From assembly GCF_000717025.1 (NCBI RefSeq), contig NZ_JNXG01000021.1, positions 1-64,000 of the forward strand: a DNA stretch of 64,000 nucleotides, read 5' to 3'. Source of the stretch: Streptomyces atroolivaceus (GTDB taxonomy: Bacteria; Actinomycetota; Actinomycetes; Streptomycetales; Streptomycetaceae). The translations under genes and the position numbers were made by a program. Below are positions 8,249 to 16,645 of the stretch, one piece after another. Each line of letters starts with the position of its first letter. The stretch's first letter is position 1. The notes below the pieces were generated by a model, which was not told the DNA's origin, did no database searches, and saw only the letters and a program-made list of their open reading frames with translations.

Positions 8249-9247
8249 ATGGCGATCACGAGTCACGACGTGGCGAGACTGGCAGGTGTCTCCCAGCCCA
8301 CGGTCTCCCGGGCGCTGCGGGACGACCCGCGGGTGTCGGTGGCGACACGCGAGAAGGTCAGGCGGGCCGCGCAGGCGCTGAACTACGTGCCCAGTGAGGC
8401 GGGCCGCACGCTGTCCACCCGGTCCACCCGGCGGATCGGAGTGATCGTGACGGACCTCACGAACCCGTTCTACCCCCACGTCGTCGCGCCTCTGCACGAC
8501 GAGCTGCAACGCCTGGGCTACCGCATGATGCTCCTCACCGAGCGCTCCGACGAGGCGGTGGCCGAGGAGAAGCTCCTGGACCAGTCCCTGGACGGCGTCG
8601 TGCTCGCGACAGCCACCACCGACTCCCGTCTGCCGGCCCAGCTCGACCGCCGTGGCATGCCCTACGTCTTCCTCAACCGCGACACCGGCGGCAGCGGCGA
8701 CTACGCCTCCGTGGTCGACAACGAGGGGGGCGGACGCCTGGTCGCCGACGTACTCGTCGGGCTCGGGCACCGGCGGATCGCGGGCATCTTCGGTGCCGCC
8801 AACACGACGACCGGGCGCGAACGGGAACTGGGCTTCCGGCTGGCCCTGGCCGACGCGGGCATAGGACTTCCGGCGGACCGCGTGGTACGCGGCGCCTTCG
8901 AGTACGACACGGGATACCGGGCGCTGCCCGCCCTCCTCGAAGCGGCCGAGGCGCCCACAGCGGTGTTCTGCGGCAACGACGTGGTCGCCATCGGCGTCCT
9001 CAACGCGGCTCTCGCCGCTGGGCTCCGGGTCCCCGACGACCTGACGGTGATCGGCTTCGACGACCTCCCCATGGCCGCCTGGGAGGTGTTCCGGCTGACC
9101 ACGGTCCGCCACGACCTTCGGGAGCTGTCGCGTCAGGCCGCCCGCCTGCTGGTGCGGCGGATCGACGGTGATGCCGATCCCGCAGGCGAACGCCTCGTCC
9201 TGCCGACCGAGTTCGTACCCCGTGCCACCCATGCCCGCCTCCACTGA
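8249..9247 (+). CDS. LacI-family transcriptional regulator
   Basis: A 332-residue LacI/GalR regulator. The N-terminal helix-turn-helix and hinge are at residues 1-60 (HDVARLAGVSQPTVSRAL), followed by a periplasmic-binding-like effector domain starting at RRIGVIVTDLTNPFY and ending with the typical VIGFDDLPMA region. The ATG at 8249-8251 is preceded by GAGGAG. It stands divergently to the bicupin operon, and five matching palindromes lie before the genes from 427 to 8198. I infer it represses the whole set and is released by the pathway's substrate or an intermediate. Confidence 0.93.
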   Translation: MAITSHDVARLAGVSQPTVSRALRDDPRVSVATREKVRRAAQALNYVPSEAGRTLSTRSTRRIGVIVTDLTNPFYPHVVAPLHDELQRLGYRMMLLTERSDEAVAEEKLLDQSLDGVVLATATTDSRLPAQLDRRGMPYVFLNRDTGGSGDYASVVDNEGGGRLVADVLVGLGHRRIAGIFGAANTTTGRERELGFRLALADAGIGLPADRVVRGAFEYDTGYRALPALLEAAEAPTAVFCGNDVVAIGVLNAALAAGLRVPDDLTVIGFDDLPMAAWEVFRLTTVRHDLRELSRQAARLLVRRIDGDADPAGERLVLPTEFVPRATHARLH

Positions 9248-9257
9248 CCGCTCACCG

Positions 9258-10697
9258 TCACCGTGGTGAAGAGTCCGTACGAGGGGGCCGTCCTGCCGGG
9301 GCGGCTTCGGCCCCGGCGGGGCCGGGCCGGTCGCCGTGCCGTCGTTGCCGGAGGATGCCGACTCCGACGAGGACCGCGGCCAGGGCGAGGGACAGCCACA
9401 GCTCGAGACGGTGGCCGGGCAGCACCGCCATGAGGACGAGCACCCCGGCGATGAAGGCGATCGTGGCGAGAGTGAGGTAGGGGAAGGCCCACATGCGCAC
9501 CTCACCCGGCTGCGGCTCCTTGCGCCGGGTGGCGTACTGGGTGATCGCGATGACCATGTACATCATCAGGGCGATGGCCCCGCTGGAGGCGATGAGGTAC
9601 GTGAAGACGCTCGGCAGCAGATAGTTGGCGATCACCGCTACGACGCCGATGACCGTCGAGGCGATCACCGCGTTGCGGGGTACCCCTGCCGCGGAGGTGG
9701 CGGCGAGGGCGGCCGGCGCGTCCTTCCTGCGGGCGAGGGAGAACGCCATCCGGGAAGCGGTGTAGATGGCCGAGTTGAGGCAGCTGCTGACGGCCACGAC
9801 GAGGACCACGTCCATGATCCGTCCGGCGCCCGGGATGTTCATACGGTCGAGGACGGCCTGGTAGGAGCCGGCCGCCAGCCCGTCTGAGTTCCAGGGGACC
9901 AGGCTGACCACGATGAAGATGGAGCCGACGTAGAACAGCCCGAGGCGCCACACGACGGCCCGGACGGCCTTCTTGATGTTCTTCTTCGGCTCCTCGGACT
10001 CGGCGGCGGCGATCGTGACGATCTCGCTGCCCTGGAAACTGAACATGGCCGTGAGCAGACCTGCCAGCACGGCGACGCCGCCGTTGGGTGCGAACCCTCC
10101 GTTGCTCCACAGGTTCGACACCCCGTGGGCGTCCGAACCGGGCAGGAGACCGAAGACGGCGAGCCCGCCGAGAACGAGGAAGGCGACGATCGCGATGACC
10201 TTCAGCAGCGCGAACCAGTACTCGAACTCACCGTAGTTGCGGACGGCGAGGAGGTTGCTGCCGGCCAGCAGGACGATCATGGCGAGGGCCGGTATCCAGC
10301 TGGGGACCGAGGTGAGCCCAGCGATGACCTCGCCCGCGGCGATCGCCTCGATGGGAATGACCAGGATGTAGAACCACCAGTACAGCCACCCGATGGAGAA
10401 GCCGGCCCAGCGGCCCAGGGCCCGGTCCGCGTAGGTGGAGAAGGAGCCCGTGTCGGGGTGGGCGACGGCCATCTCCCCGAGCATCTGCATGACGAGCACC
10501 ACCAGGGTGGCGGCCAGCAGGAAGGAAATCAGGACGGCTGGGCCGGCGGCCGCCACGGCGGTGGAGGAGCCGACGAAGAGGCCTGCCCCGATCACACCTC
10601 CGATGGAGATCATCGTGATCTGGCGTCCCTTGAGCCCTTGGGTGAGCGCGGGGCCTGTCCCGTCCGACGGGGCGGGAGCGGGCGGGGAATGGTGCAT
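9258..10697 (-). CDS. Amino-acid permease (APC superfamily)
   Basis: This 479-residue protein has about 12 membrane segments and the amino-acid transporter signature region near the N-terminus (MISIGGVIGAGLFVGSS). The GABA/aromatic amino-acid permease group is suggested by the FSFQGSEIVTIAAAESEEP segment in the middle. It imports an amino acid or related compound with protons. It converges on the LacI gene with only 10 bp between. Its operator region lacks the LacI palindrome, so it need not belong to that regulon. The second HisD paralogue lies directly upstream on the same strand, separated by a hairpin. Confidence 0.88.
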   Translation of the reverse strand: MHHSPPAPAPSDGTGPALTQGLKGRQITMISIGGVIGAGLFVGSSTAVAAAGPAVLISFLLAATLVVLVMQMLGEMAVAHPDTGSFSTYADRALGRWAGFSIGWLYWWFYILVIPIEAIAAGEVIAGLTSVPSWIPALAMIVLLAGSNLLAVRNYGEFEYWFALLKVIAIVAFLVLGGLAVFGLLPGSDAHGVSNLWSNGGFAPNGGVAVLAGLLTAMFSFQGSEIVTIAAAESEEPKKNIKKAVRAVVWRLGLFYVGSIFIVVSLVPWNSDGLAAGSYQAVLDRMNIPGAGRIMDVVLVVAVSSCLNSAIYTASRMAFSLARRKDAPAALAATSAAGVPRNAVIASTVIGVVAVIANYLLPSVFTYLIASSGAIALMMYMVIAITQYATRRKEPQPGEVRMWAFPYLTLATIAFIAGVLVLMAVLPGHRLELWLSLALAAVLVGVGILRQRRHGDRPGPAGAEAAPAGRPPRTDSSPR

Positions 10698-10830
10698 GGG
10701 GAGAATCCTCGCGGGAGTGGGAGCGCAGGTGCTCCTGCTGCAGGACGGTACTCACCCGTCTCGGGCGGGCGATGCTGTCGGGGCCCGGGACGCGGGCCGC
10801 GGCCGGTCAAGGTGTCCCGGGGCGTCCGGC

Positions 10831-10872
10831 CCCCCGCCTCCGTACGGGCCGAGGCCGGCGCGGAGGCGGGGG
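10831..10872. terminator. Terminator after the second HisD gene
   Basis: Arms CCCCCGCCTCCG (10831-10842) and CGGAGGCGGGGG (10861-10872) form a perfect 12-bp stem. It sits 10 bp beyond the stop of the HisD-like gene and before the permease, so the two genes probably have separate transcripts. Confidence 0.7.
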
Positions 10873-10881
10873 CGGGCGGAA

Positions 10882-12243
10882 TCAGAGCTGTTCGCGCAGC
10901 GCCTCGGGGATGGCGTCGAACGCGCCGGACGTACGGCCGATCCGGTCGATGCGGATCGTGGCGGTCGCACCGTGGGCGGCCAGGCCCTCGAAGGCCGAGA
11001 TCCGCTCGACGGCCGGCGCCAGCGCGGCCGTGCCCTCCTCGGCCACCCTCTGGTAGGTCAGGGGCTTGAGGAAGCGGGAGACCGACAGCCCCGCGTTGTA
11101 CCGCGCGGTCTTGCCTGTCGGCAGCACGTGGTTCGGCCCGGCGATGCCCTTGTCGGAGTAGGCGACGGTGGACCAGGGGCCGAGGAAGAGCGAACCGTAG
11201 TTGGTGAGGTTCTGCAGGTAGTGGTCGTCGTCCTCGGTCTGGACCTCCAGGTGCTCGGGCCCCAGGATGTCCGCCACCGCGACGGCCTCGTCCCGGTCGC
11301 GTACGACGATGACTGACCCGAAGTCCCGCCAGGCGGGTCCGGCGATGTCCCGGGTGGCGAGGGTCTCCAGCTGACGCTCGATCTCGGCGGCGACCGCGCG
11401 CCCCGTCCTCTCGGAGGTGGTGATGAGAGCGGCAGGGGAGCTGGGGCCGTGCTCGGCCTGGCCGAGCAGATCCGCGGCCACCCAGACCGGGTCGGCGGAG
11501 TCGTCGGCGATGACGGCCACCTCGGACGGGCCGGCCAGCAGGTCGATACCGACCTGGCCGAAAAGCTGTCGCTTCGCCTCGGTGACGAAGGCGTTGCCGG
11601 CACCGACCAGCATGTCGACCGGGGCCTCGCCCAGCAGACCGAAGGCCATCGCGCCGAGGGCCTGTACGCCACCGACGGCGAAGACGCGGTCGGCCCGGGA
11701 AAGGTAGGCGCCGTAGAGCACGGCCGGGTGCGCGCCGTGCTCACCCGAGGGGGGAGTGCAGGCCACCACGGTGGGCACACCTGCCGTCTTGGCCACGCCC
11801 ACGGTCATGAACGCGCTGGCCAGCAGCGGGAATCGGCCCGCCGGAAGGTAGGCGCCGACCCTGGAAACCGGAACGTAGCGCTGCCCGCCGGTCACCCCGG
11901 GGGCGAGTTCGATCTCGAAGTCGGTCAGGTGCTCGCGCTGGGCGGAGGCGAAGCGGTGGGTGCGGTCGTAGCCCATTTCCAGTGCGGTGCGGACGTCGGC
12001 GGGGAGTGCGTCCCCCGACTTCTTCAGCTCGGCGGCCCCGATCTCCAGTTCGCCGGACCAGCCGTCGAGCTCCTGCCCGTAGGCGCGGACCGCGTCCAGG
12101 CCCTTGCTCTCGATCTCCTTGAGCATCTGGGAGACGCGCTCGACCACCTTGGGGTCGCGCTGGGCGGGAGGGCCGTCGACCGCCGGCTTCTTCAGCCACT
12201 GGAAGGGGGCGAGGGTCTTCTGTTCGTCGTGCGTGATCTGCAT
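10882..12243 (-). CDS. HisD-family dehydrogenase, paralogue 2
   Basis: A 453-residue histidinol-dehydrogenase-family protein, clearly different in sequence from the one at 4619. It retains RYVPVSRVGAYLPAGRFPL, GAGNAFVTEAKRQLFG, AEHGPSSPAALIT, the catalytic-region GPEHLEVQTED and NHVLPTGKTARYNAGLS. It has an N-terminal extension of about 20 residues. No histidine biosynthesis gene is close, and a LysR-type gene stands just upstream on the same strand. I infer a dehydrogenase for a small polyol or amino alcohol, related to but distinct from the first paralogue. A biosynthetic HisD role cannot be fully excluded but fits neither the company nor the duplication. Confidence 0.82.
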   Translation of the reverse strand: MQITHDEQKTLAPFQWLKKPAVDGPPAQRDPKVVERVSQMLKEIESKGLDAVRAYGQELDGWSGELEIGAAELKKSGDALPADVRTALEMGYDRTHRFASAQREHLTDFEIELAPGVTGGQRYVPVSRVGAYLPAGRFPLLASAFMTVGVAKTAGVPTVVACTPPSGEHGAHPAVLYGAYLSRADRVFAVGGVQALGAMAFGLLGEAPVDMLVGAGNAFVTEAKRQLFGQVGIDLLAGPSEVAVIADDSADPVWVAADLLGQAEHGPSSPAALITTSERTGRAVAAEIERQLETLATRDIAGPAWRDFGSVIVVRDRDEAVAVADILGPEHLEVQTEDDDHYLQNLTNYGSLFLGPWSTVAYSDKGIAGPNHVLPTGKTARYNAGLSVSRFLKPLTYQRVAEEGTAALAPAVERISAFEGLAAHGATATIRIDRIGRTSGAFDAIPEALREQL

Positions 12244-12296
12244 ACCCCGGACGGTAGACGCGACGCCGACACAGGGCTAGAGGGGTAGTTCCTGTG

Positions 12297-12323
12297 CCTC
12301 CCACAGGGTTTCCCTGTGGGAGG
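12297..12323. repeat. 27-bp perfect inverted repeat between LysR and HisD-like genes
   Basis: Arms CCTCCCACAGGG and CCCTGTGGGAGG pair over 12 bp around a TTT spacer. It lies 54 bp before the HisD-like start and just downstream of the LysR stop. It may be a terminator for LysR or the operator at which LysR acts; the three-base loop is tight for a terminator. Confidence 0.6.
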
Positions 12324-12353
12324 TCGGACCCCGCTCCGCACCTGCCCGGCGCG

Positions 12354-13292
12354 TCAGGTCATCAGGCCGTGACCGAGCTCGCGGATGGTGTCCTCGGCGA
12401 GACGGGCGAGTTCCCGGGTGGCGCGCGAGAGAGGATGGCCGTGACGCCTGACCAGCGCGATGGTGTCGTACAGAGGTTCGGCGAAGGGGGTGGTGTGCAG
12501 TCCTGCGGGGAATGACGGGCTGGCGATCACGGCCCGGCTGGCGATCGTGTCGCCCGCTCCTGCCGCCACCAGCTCCAGTGCCGCCTCCACGCGTTCGAGC
12601 TCGATCAGGGGGTCGACGCGGACTCCGGCGAGCTGGGCGCGCTCGGCGATCTGCCGCCGGGTCGGGTCCTTCCATCCGTAGTGGGCGTCGTACAGCACGA
12701 GAGGCGCCCGGGAGAAGGCCTCGATGGTGACAGGGGTACGGGTGCGCTCGGCGCTCGCGCTCACGTAGTGCACCTCGTCGCGCATGAGCGGGGTGACCGC
12801 GAGACCCTCGTCGTCGATGGGGAGAACGACCAGACCGGCCTCGATGCGCCCCGCCGCGACGGCCAGTGCGGTCTCGGCGGAGTTCTGCCCCACGAGCCGT
12901 ACACGGACGGCCGGGTACCGGGCGTGGAACATCTGCACGAGGTTGGCGAGCAGGTAGTAGTCGGCGTTGCGCAGCACCCCGAACGTGGCGGTGCCGCCGC
13001 CCAGCGAACCGAGTGAGTGCACGGCCCTGGCGCCGCCGTCCGCCGCCGCCACAGCCTCCTGTGCGTACGGGAGCAGCTCCTGCCCGGCCGAGGTCAGGGC
13101 GAGGGTGCGGCTGCCACGGACGAACAGCTCCGCGTCCAGTTCCGCCTCCAGGCGGCGGACGAGTTCGGAGGCGGACGCCTGGGCGATGTCCATGGCATGC
13201 GCGGCGGCGGTGAACGACCCGAGCCGCTCGGCCTCGACGAAGGCCCGCAGCTGAACGAGGGTCATGCTGCTCGGCGAAGTATTCCTCTGCAT
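12354..13292 (-). CDS. LysR-family transcriptional regulator
   Basis: A 312-residue LysR-type regulator. The N-terminal winged helix-turn-helix (LVQLRAFVEAERLGSFTAAAHAMDIA) is followed by a two-lobed effector-binding domain from about residue 95. The first ATG is at 13292; an in-frame ATG ten codons later also fits the usual LysR start. It is oriented the same way as the HisD-like gene rather than divergent, so it may be co-transcribed or may act on the inverted repeat at 12297-12323. It probably responds to the substrate or product of the HisD-like enzyme. Confidence 0.9.
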   Translation of the reverse strand: MQRNTSPSSMTLVQLRAFVEAERLGSFTAAAHAMDIAQASASELVRRLEAELDAELFVRGSRTLALTSAGQELLPYAQEAVAAADGGARAVHSLGSLGGGTATFGVLRNADYYLLANLVQMFHARYPAVRVRLVGQNSAETALAVAAGRIEAGLVVLPIDDEGLAVTPLMRDEVHYVSASAERTRTPVTIEAFSRAPLVLYDAHYGWKDPTRRQIAERAQLAGVRVDPLIELERVEAALELVAAGAGDTIASRAVIASPSFPAGLHTTPFAEPLYDTIALVRRHGHPLSRATRELARLAEDTIRELGHGLMT

Positions 13293-13416
13293 GCATGCAC
13301 CTTAGGAACCGGCGGTGCCCCCTGGGGGCGGGCGCCTGTCCTGTGCCCGTCGGAGGAACGCCGGGGCCGCCACCCCATGGACGCGGAAATGCCCGGTCCG
13401 TGCGGATACGGGCGCT

Positions 13417-13453
13417 GAGATGCGGCCGGCGGGCGGGCCGCCGGCCGCATCTC
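13417..13453. terminator. Terminator after the sigma factor gene
   Basis: Arms GAGATGCGGCCGGCGG and CCGCCGGCCGCATCTC form a perfect 16-bp stem with a 5-base loop. It lies 18 bp beyond the sigma factor stop codon. Confidence 0.8.
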
Positions 13454-13470
13454 GACGGACGCGTACGGAA

Positions 13471-14355
13471 TCAGGCCAGCATGCCGGCGCGGAGCTTGCC
13501 GAGGGTGCGCGTGAGGAGACGGGAGACGTGCATCTGGGAGACGTCGAGTTCGGCGCCGATCTGGGACTGCGTCATCTCCTGGCCGAAGCGCATCTCGATG
13601 ATGCGGCGCTCGCGGTCGTCGAGTTCCTCGAGAAGAGGGGCCAGTGCGTGCAGGTTCTCCACCGTCTCCATGGCCGAATCCGGCTCGCCCAGGATGTCGG
13701 CGAAGGTGCGCGAAGCCGTGCCCGTCGTCTCGCCGGCGTCGGTCGGAAGGTCCAGGGAGCCGGCGGTGTAGCCGTTCGACGCGATGACACCCTCGATGAC
13801 CTCGTCCTCGGTGAGGTTCAGGTGGTCGGCCAGTTCCTTCACCGTGGGGTCGCGGTCGAGGCGGGTGGCGAGCTCGTCCTTCGCCCTGGCGAGTTCCACG
13901 CGGAGTTCCTGCAGCCGACGGGGGACGTGGACGGCCCAGGTCGTGTCACGGAAGAAGCGCTTGATCTCGCCCACGATGTAGGGGACGGCGAAGGTGGCGA
14001 ACTCGACCTCACGGGAGAGCTCGAACCGGTCGATGGCCTTGATGAGGCCGATGGTCCCGACCTGGGTGATGTCCTCCATGTCACCGCTGCCCCGGTTGCG
14101 GAAGCGGCGTGCCGCGAACCGGACGAGGGAGATGTTCATCTCGATGAGGGTGTTGCGCGCGTACTGGTACTCGTGCGTGCCCTCCTCCAGGACCTGCAGC
14201 TGCTCGAAGAACAGCGTCGACAGCGCACGGGCGTCCTTCGGGCTCACCTTGCCCGTGTCTTCGATCCACGGCAGCTCGCCCATGCGCTCCGTTGCGGTCT
14301 CCGAAACCGGCGCACCGTCAGTCCGCATGGTTCCGGGGGTCTCTTCAGTCATCAT
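13471..14355 (-). CDS. SigB/SigF-type RNA polymerase sigma factor
   Basis: This 294-residue protein is a group 3 sigma-70 factor. Region 2 contains RFRNRGSGDMEDITQVGTIG and AIDRFELSREVEFATFAVPY. Region 3 contains HVPRRLQELRVELARAKDEL. Region 4 is the C-terminal helix-turn-helix MTQSQIGAELDVSQMHVSRL. These are the hallmarks of the SigB/F/G family that Streptomyces uses for osmotic and oxidative stress and for differentiation. Activity is usually set by anti-sigma and STAS partners. A PP2C-type phosphatase starts divergently and STAS proteins lie at 16646 and 54714. The start is the first of two adjacent ATG codons. Confidence 0.93.
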   Translation of the reverse strand: MMTEETPGTMRTDGAPVSETATERMGELPWIEDTGKVSPKDARALSTLFFEQLQVLEEGTHEYQYARNTLIEMNISLVRFAARRFRNRGSGDMEDITQVGTIGLIKAIDRFELSREVEFATFAVPYIVGEIKRFFRDTTWAVHVPRRLQELRVELARAKDELATRLDRDPTVKELADHLNLTEDEVIEGVIASNGYTAGSLDLPTDAGETTGTASRTFADILGEPDSAMETVENLHALAPLLEELDDRERRIIEMRFGQEMTQSQIGAELDVSQMHVSRLLTRTLGKLRAGMLA

Positions 14356-14619
14356 TTCGTTCCACCCTCCCTCGTGCCGAGCGCGCTTCCTGTGCCAGCC
14401 CCTGCCCCGGCTCGGGAGGCCCATGCGTGCGGACGCGATATTTCTTGCTGTGCGGAAACAGTTGTCTCCGGACATCGTAGGATGAGCGGTACCGGAAACC
14501 GGCGCGCCCTTGCGGGATTGCCGCAGGATCTGGTTACAGGCTCCGTACGCTGGAGGCCGACGGCCGGGGCCCACGGACGGTCCCGGTTTTCGGCGCGGCA
14601 CGACGAGAAACAGGATCAC

Positions 14620-15807
14620 GTGGACAGATTCGCTGCCGTCGAGCGGGAGCTGCGCAGAGCCGCACCTCATCTGCTCCTCGATGTCGTCACGGCGGCTCTG
14701 CGGAAGCAGTACGACGTGCAGAACGTGGAGCTGCGGCTCGCCGACTACGGCATGACCACGCTCCAAGTGGTCTCCGAGGCGCCGCTCGCCGAGCCGGTGC
14801 CCGTGCACAACAGCCCGCAGGGCCGGGCCTTCGGGGCCCAGGAGCCGTATGTGGAGCACCGGGCGACGCCGGGCCCGGCCACCGTGCACCTGCCGGTGAC
14901 CGTCCGCGGCGACCGGCTCGGTGTTCTCTCCGTCACGGCGCCGGAGAGCAGCTGCTCGCCGGCGGCCCTGGCAGGGATGCAGCAGATCTGCGAAGCGCTC
15001 GGCCACGAGATCCTGGTCGCCGGACGGGACACCGATCTCTACCTCCTCGCGCGCCGCGCCACACGGCTCACCCTGGCCGCGGAGATGCAGTGGCAGTTGC
15101 TGCCGGGCCGCTCCGTGTCCCGCCCCGAATTCTCGTTGGGCGCCCACCTGGAGCCCGCTTACGCGATCTTCGGCGACAACTTCGACTGGTCGGTGTCGGC
15201 CCATCACCTCACCCTCACCGTCACCAACGGCATGGGGAAGGGGATGGAGGCGGCCCTGCTGACCAATCTCGTCGTCAACGCCCTGCGCAACGCCCGGCGT
15301 GCCGGCCTCGACCTCCCCGGCCAGGCCAGCCTCGCCGATCAGGCCGTCTACGCCCAGCACCGTGGCGCGCTGCACGCTTCGGTCCTGCTGCTGCGCTTCG
15401 ACCTGGCCACGGGCGAGGTGGAGGCGGTGGACGCGGGGTCCCCCCGGATGTGGCGGCTGAGGGGGCGCAGCGTCGAACCGCTCGAATTCGACGCGCAGCT
15501 CCCGCTGGGCATGTTCGAGGAGACGGAGTACGTCGCGGAGCGCCTCCGCGTGGAACCCGGCGACCGGCTTCTGATCGGGAGCGACGGTGTCTACGACAGC
15601 GCGTCGGCGGCCGGGGAGCGCTACGGGCAGCGCGCCCTCGCGCTGTCGCTGTCCGCGCACCGCTTCCTGCCGTCCGAGCAGGTGCCGCAAGCGGTCCTCC
15701 GGGACCTGCGGGACTACCGAGGTGCCACGCCACTGGACGACGACGCCCTGGTGGTCTGCCTGGACTGGTTCGGCCGGCAGTCCTCCACCGGTGACACATC
15801 CGCGTGA
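14620..15807 (+). CDS. PP2C/SpoIIE-type serine phosphatase with N-terminal sensor region
   Basis: About 395 residues. The N-terminal half (1-150) looks like a GAF-type or similar sensory fold. From about residue 155 the chain carries the SpoIIE/PP2C layout: AEMQWQLLPG linker, GDNFDWSV in place of the usual GGDxYD metal motif, NGMGKGMEAALLT, and LIGSDGVYDSAS. Such phosphatases dephosphorylate STAS anti-sigma antagonists and so free a SigB-type factor, which fits the divergent sigma gene. The GTG at 14620-14622 has AGGA just upstream; an in-frame ATG at 14482 would add 46 residues. The GDN variant of the first metal motif deserves a check. Confidence 0.85.
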   Translation: MDRFAAVERELRRAAPHLLLDVVTAALRKQYDVQNVELRLADYGMTTLQVVSEAPLAEPVPVHNSPQGRAFGAQEPYVEHRATPGPATVHLPVTVRGDRLGVLSVTAPESSCSPAALAGMQQICEALGHEILVAGRDTDLYLLARRATRLTLAAEMQWQLLPGRSVSRPEFSLGAHLEPAYAIFGDNFDWSVSAHHLTLTVTNGMGKGMEAALLTNLVVNALRNARRAGLDLPGQASLADQAVYAQHRGALHASVLLLRFDLATGEVEAVDAGSPRMWRLRGRSVEPLEFDAQLPLGMFEETEYVAERLRVEPGDRLLIGSDGVYDSASAAGERYGQRALALSLSAHRFLPSEQVPQAVLRDLRDYRGATPLDDDALVVCLDWFGRQSSTGDTSA

Positions 15808-15817
15808 ACTGGAACGA

Positions 15818-15854
15818 CTTGCGGTCGACCGGTCGTCATGCGGTCGACCGCAAG
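15818..15854. terminator. Bidirectional terminator between phosphatase and MarR genes
   Basis: Arms CTTGCGGTCGACCG (15818-15831) and CGGTCGACCGCAAG (15841-15854) pair perfectly over 14 bp. The second arm lies inside the last codons of the convergent MarR gene, so one structure serves both transcripts. Confidence 0.8.
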
Positions 15855-16333
15855 GGTCTCGCCCCGCTGCTGTCCTGCCCCCCGGCCGAGGCCGCGTTGC
15901 GGAAGGCCCTGAGCCCTTCGAGGAGCGAACGCCGTGCCTTGGCCGGCATCGCGTCGATCGTGGACATCAGCACCTTCTCCCTGCGCATACGCAGGTCGAC
16001 GAGGTACGCCTTGCCGTGGCTGGTCAGCCGGAGCTCCAGTTCCCGGCGGCTCACCGGGCTGGGGGTGCGCTCGACGAACCCCGTGGCCTGCAGTCGGTCG
16101 CACAGCCTGCTGACCGAGGGGGAGGCCGAACCGAGGGCGTCGGCGAGCATCCGCAGGTTGATGCCGTCCTCCCTGTCCAGCGTGTACAGCACGCGCAGCT
16201 GGGAAGGGGAGACCGGGCCTGTCGGAACGGCCTCACGTCCGTGCTCCCAGAGGACTTCGAGGAGTTCGACGAACTCGGAACCCTCACGGGCCGCATCCCG
16301 GGACCGGTGGTCGGGTTCGGGGTTCAGGCCCAT
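15836..16333 (-). CDS. MarR-family transcriptional regulator
   Basis: A 165-residue winged-helix regulator of the MarR family. The recognition region reads GINLRMLADALGSASPSVSRLCDRL and the wing lies around TPSPVSRRELEL. The family binds palindromes as a dimer and is usually released by phenolics, oxidants or other ligands. A perfect 12-bp inverted repeat (16523-16547) stands between this gene and the divergent STAS gene, giving a clear candidate operator. I chose the ATG at 16331-16333; an in-frame ATG eight codons upstream is also possible. Confidence 0.88.
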   Translation of the reverse strand: MGLNPEPDHRSRDAAREGSEFVELLEVLWEHGREAVPTGPVSPSQLRVLYTLDREDGINLRMLADALGSASPSVSRLCDRLQATGFVERTPSPVSRRELELRLTSHGKAYLVDLRMRREKVLMSTIDAMPAKARRSLLEGLRAFRNAASAGGQDSSGARPLRSTA

Positions 16334-16522
16334 GGTGATGACACTCCGATCCGGCATCGCCTCACTCGTCCGTCTGGCCACCGGACCGAGCAAGCGAGCC
16401 GGGCGTCTGATGCGCTCGTATGGAAAGCCAGGACAAAGGTTCCGGGACACGCGCGTGGCCCCGGATATCGTACCCCCGCGCACAACGGGCTTCCGAGGTC
16501 GCCACCGGCCCACCCATAGGTT

Positions 16523-16547
16523 CCGCATGACAACAGTTGTCATGCGG
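16523..16547. promoter_or_regulatory. 25-bp perfect palindrome, likely MarR operator
   Basis: The half-sites CCGCATGACAAC and GTTGTCATGCGG are exact reverse complements separated by one A. The core resembles the ATGACAA-type half-sites of MarR-like regulators. It lies in the divergent region, 190 bp from the MarR start and 99 bp from the STAS start. Confidence 0.75.
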
Positions 16548-16645
16548 TACGGTTCCGCAGGTCGATATCCGATGCGTGATCTTCCAGCGGTCACCGCCGC
16601 TCCCGACGCGACGGCGACCGCTCCCCGGCCTGGAGCACTGAAACC

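Noticed and set aside
13471..15690. A single very long protein joining the sigma factor to an upstream frame
   Set aside because: The upstream part is the antisense of the phosphatase gene; the sigma factor has its own start at 14355 in a divergent promoter region.
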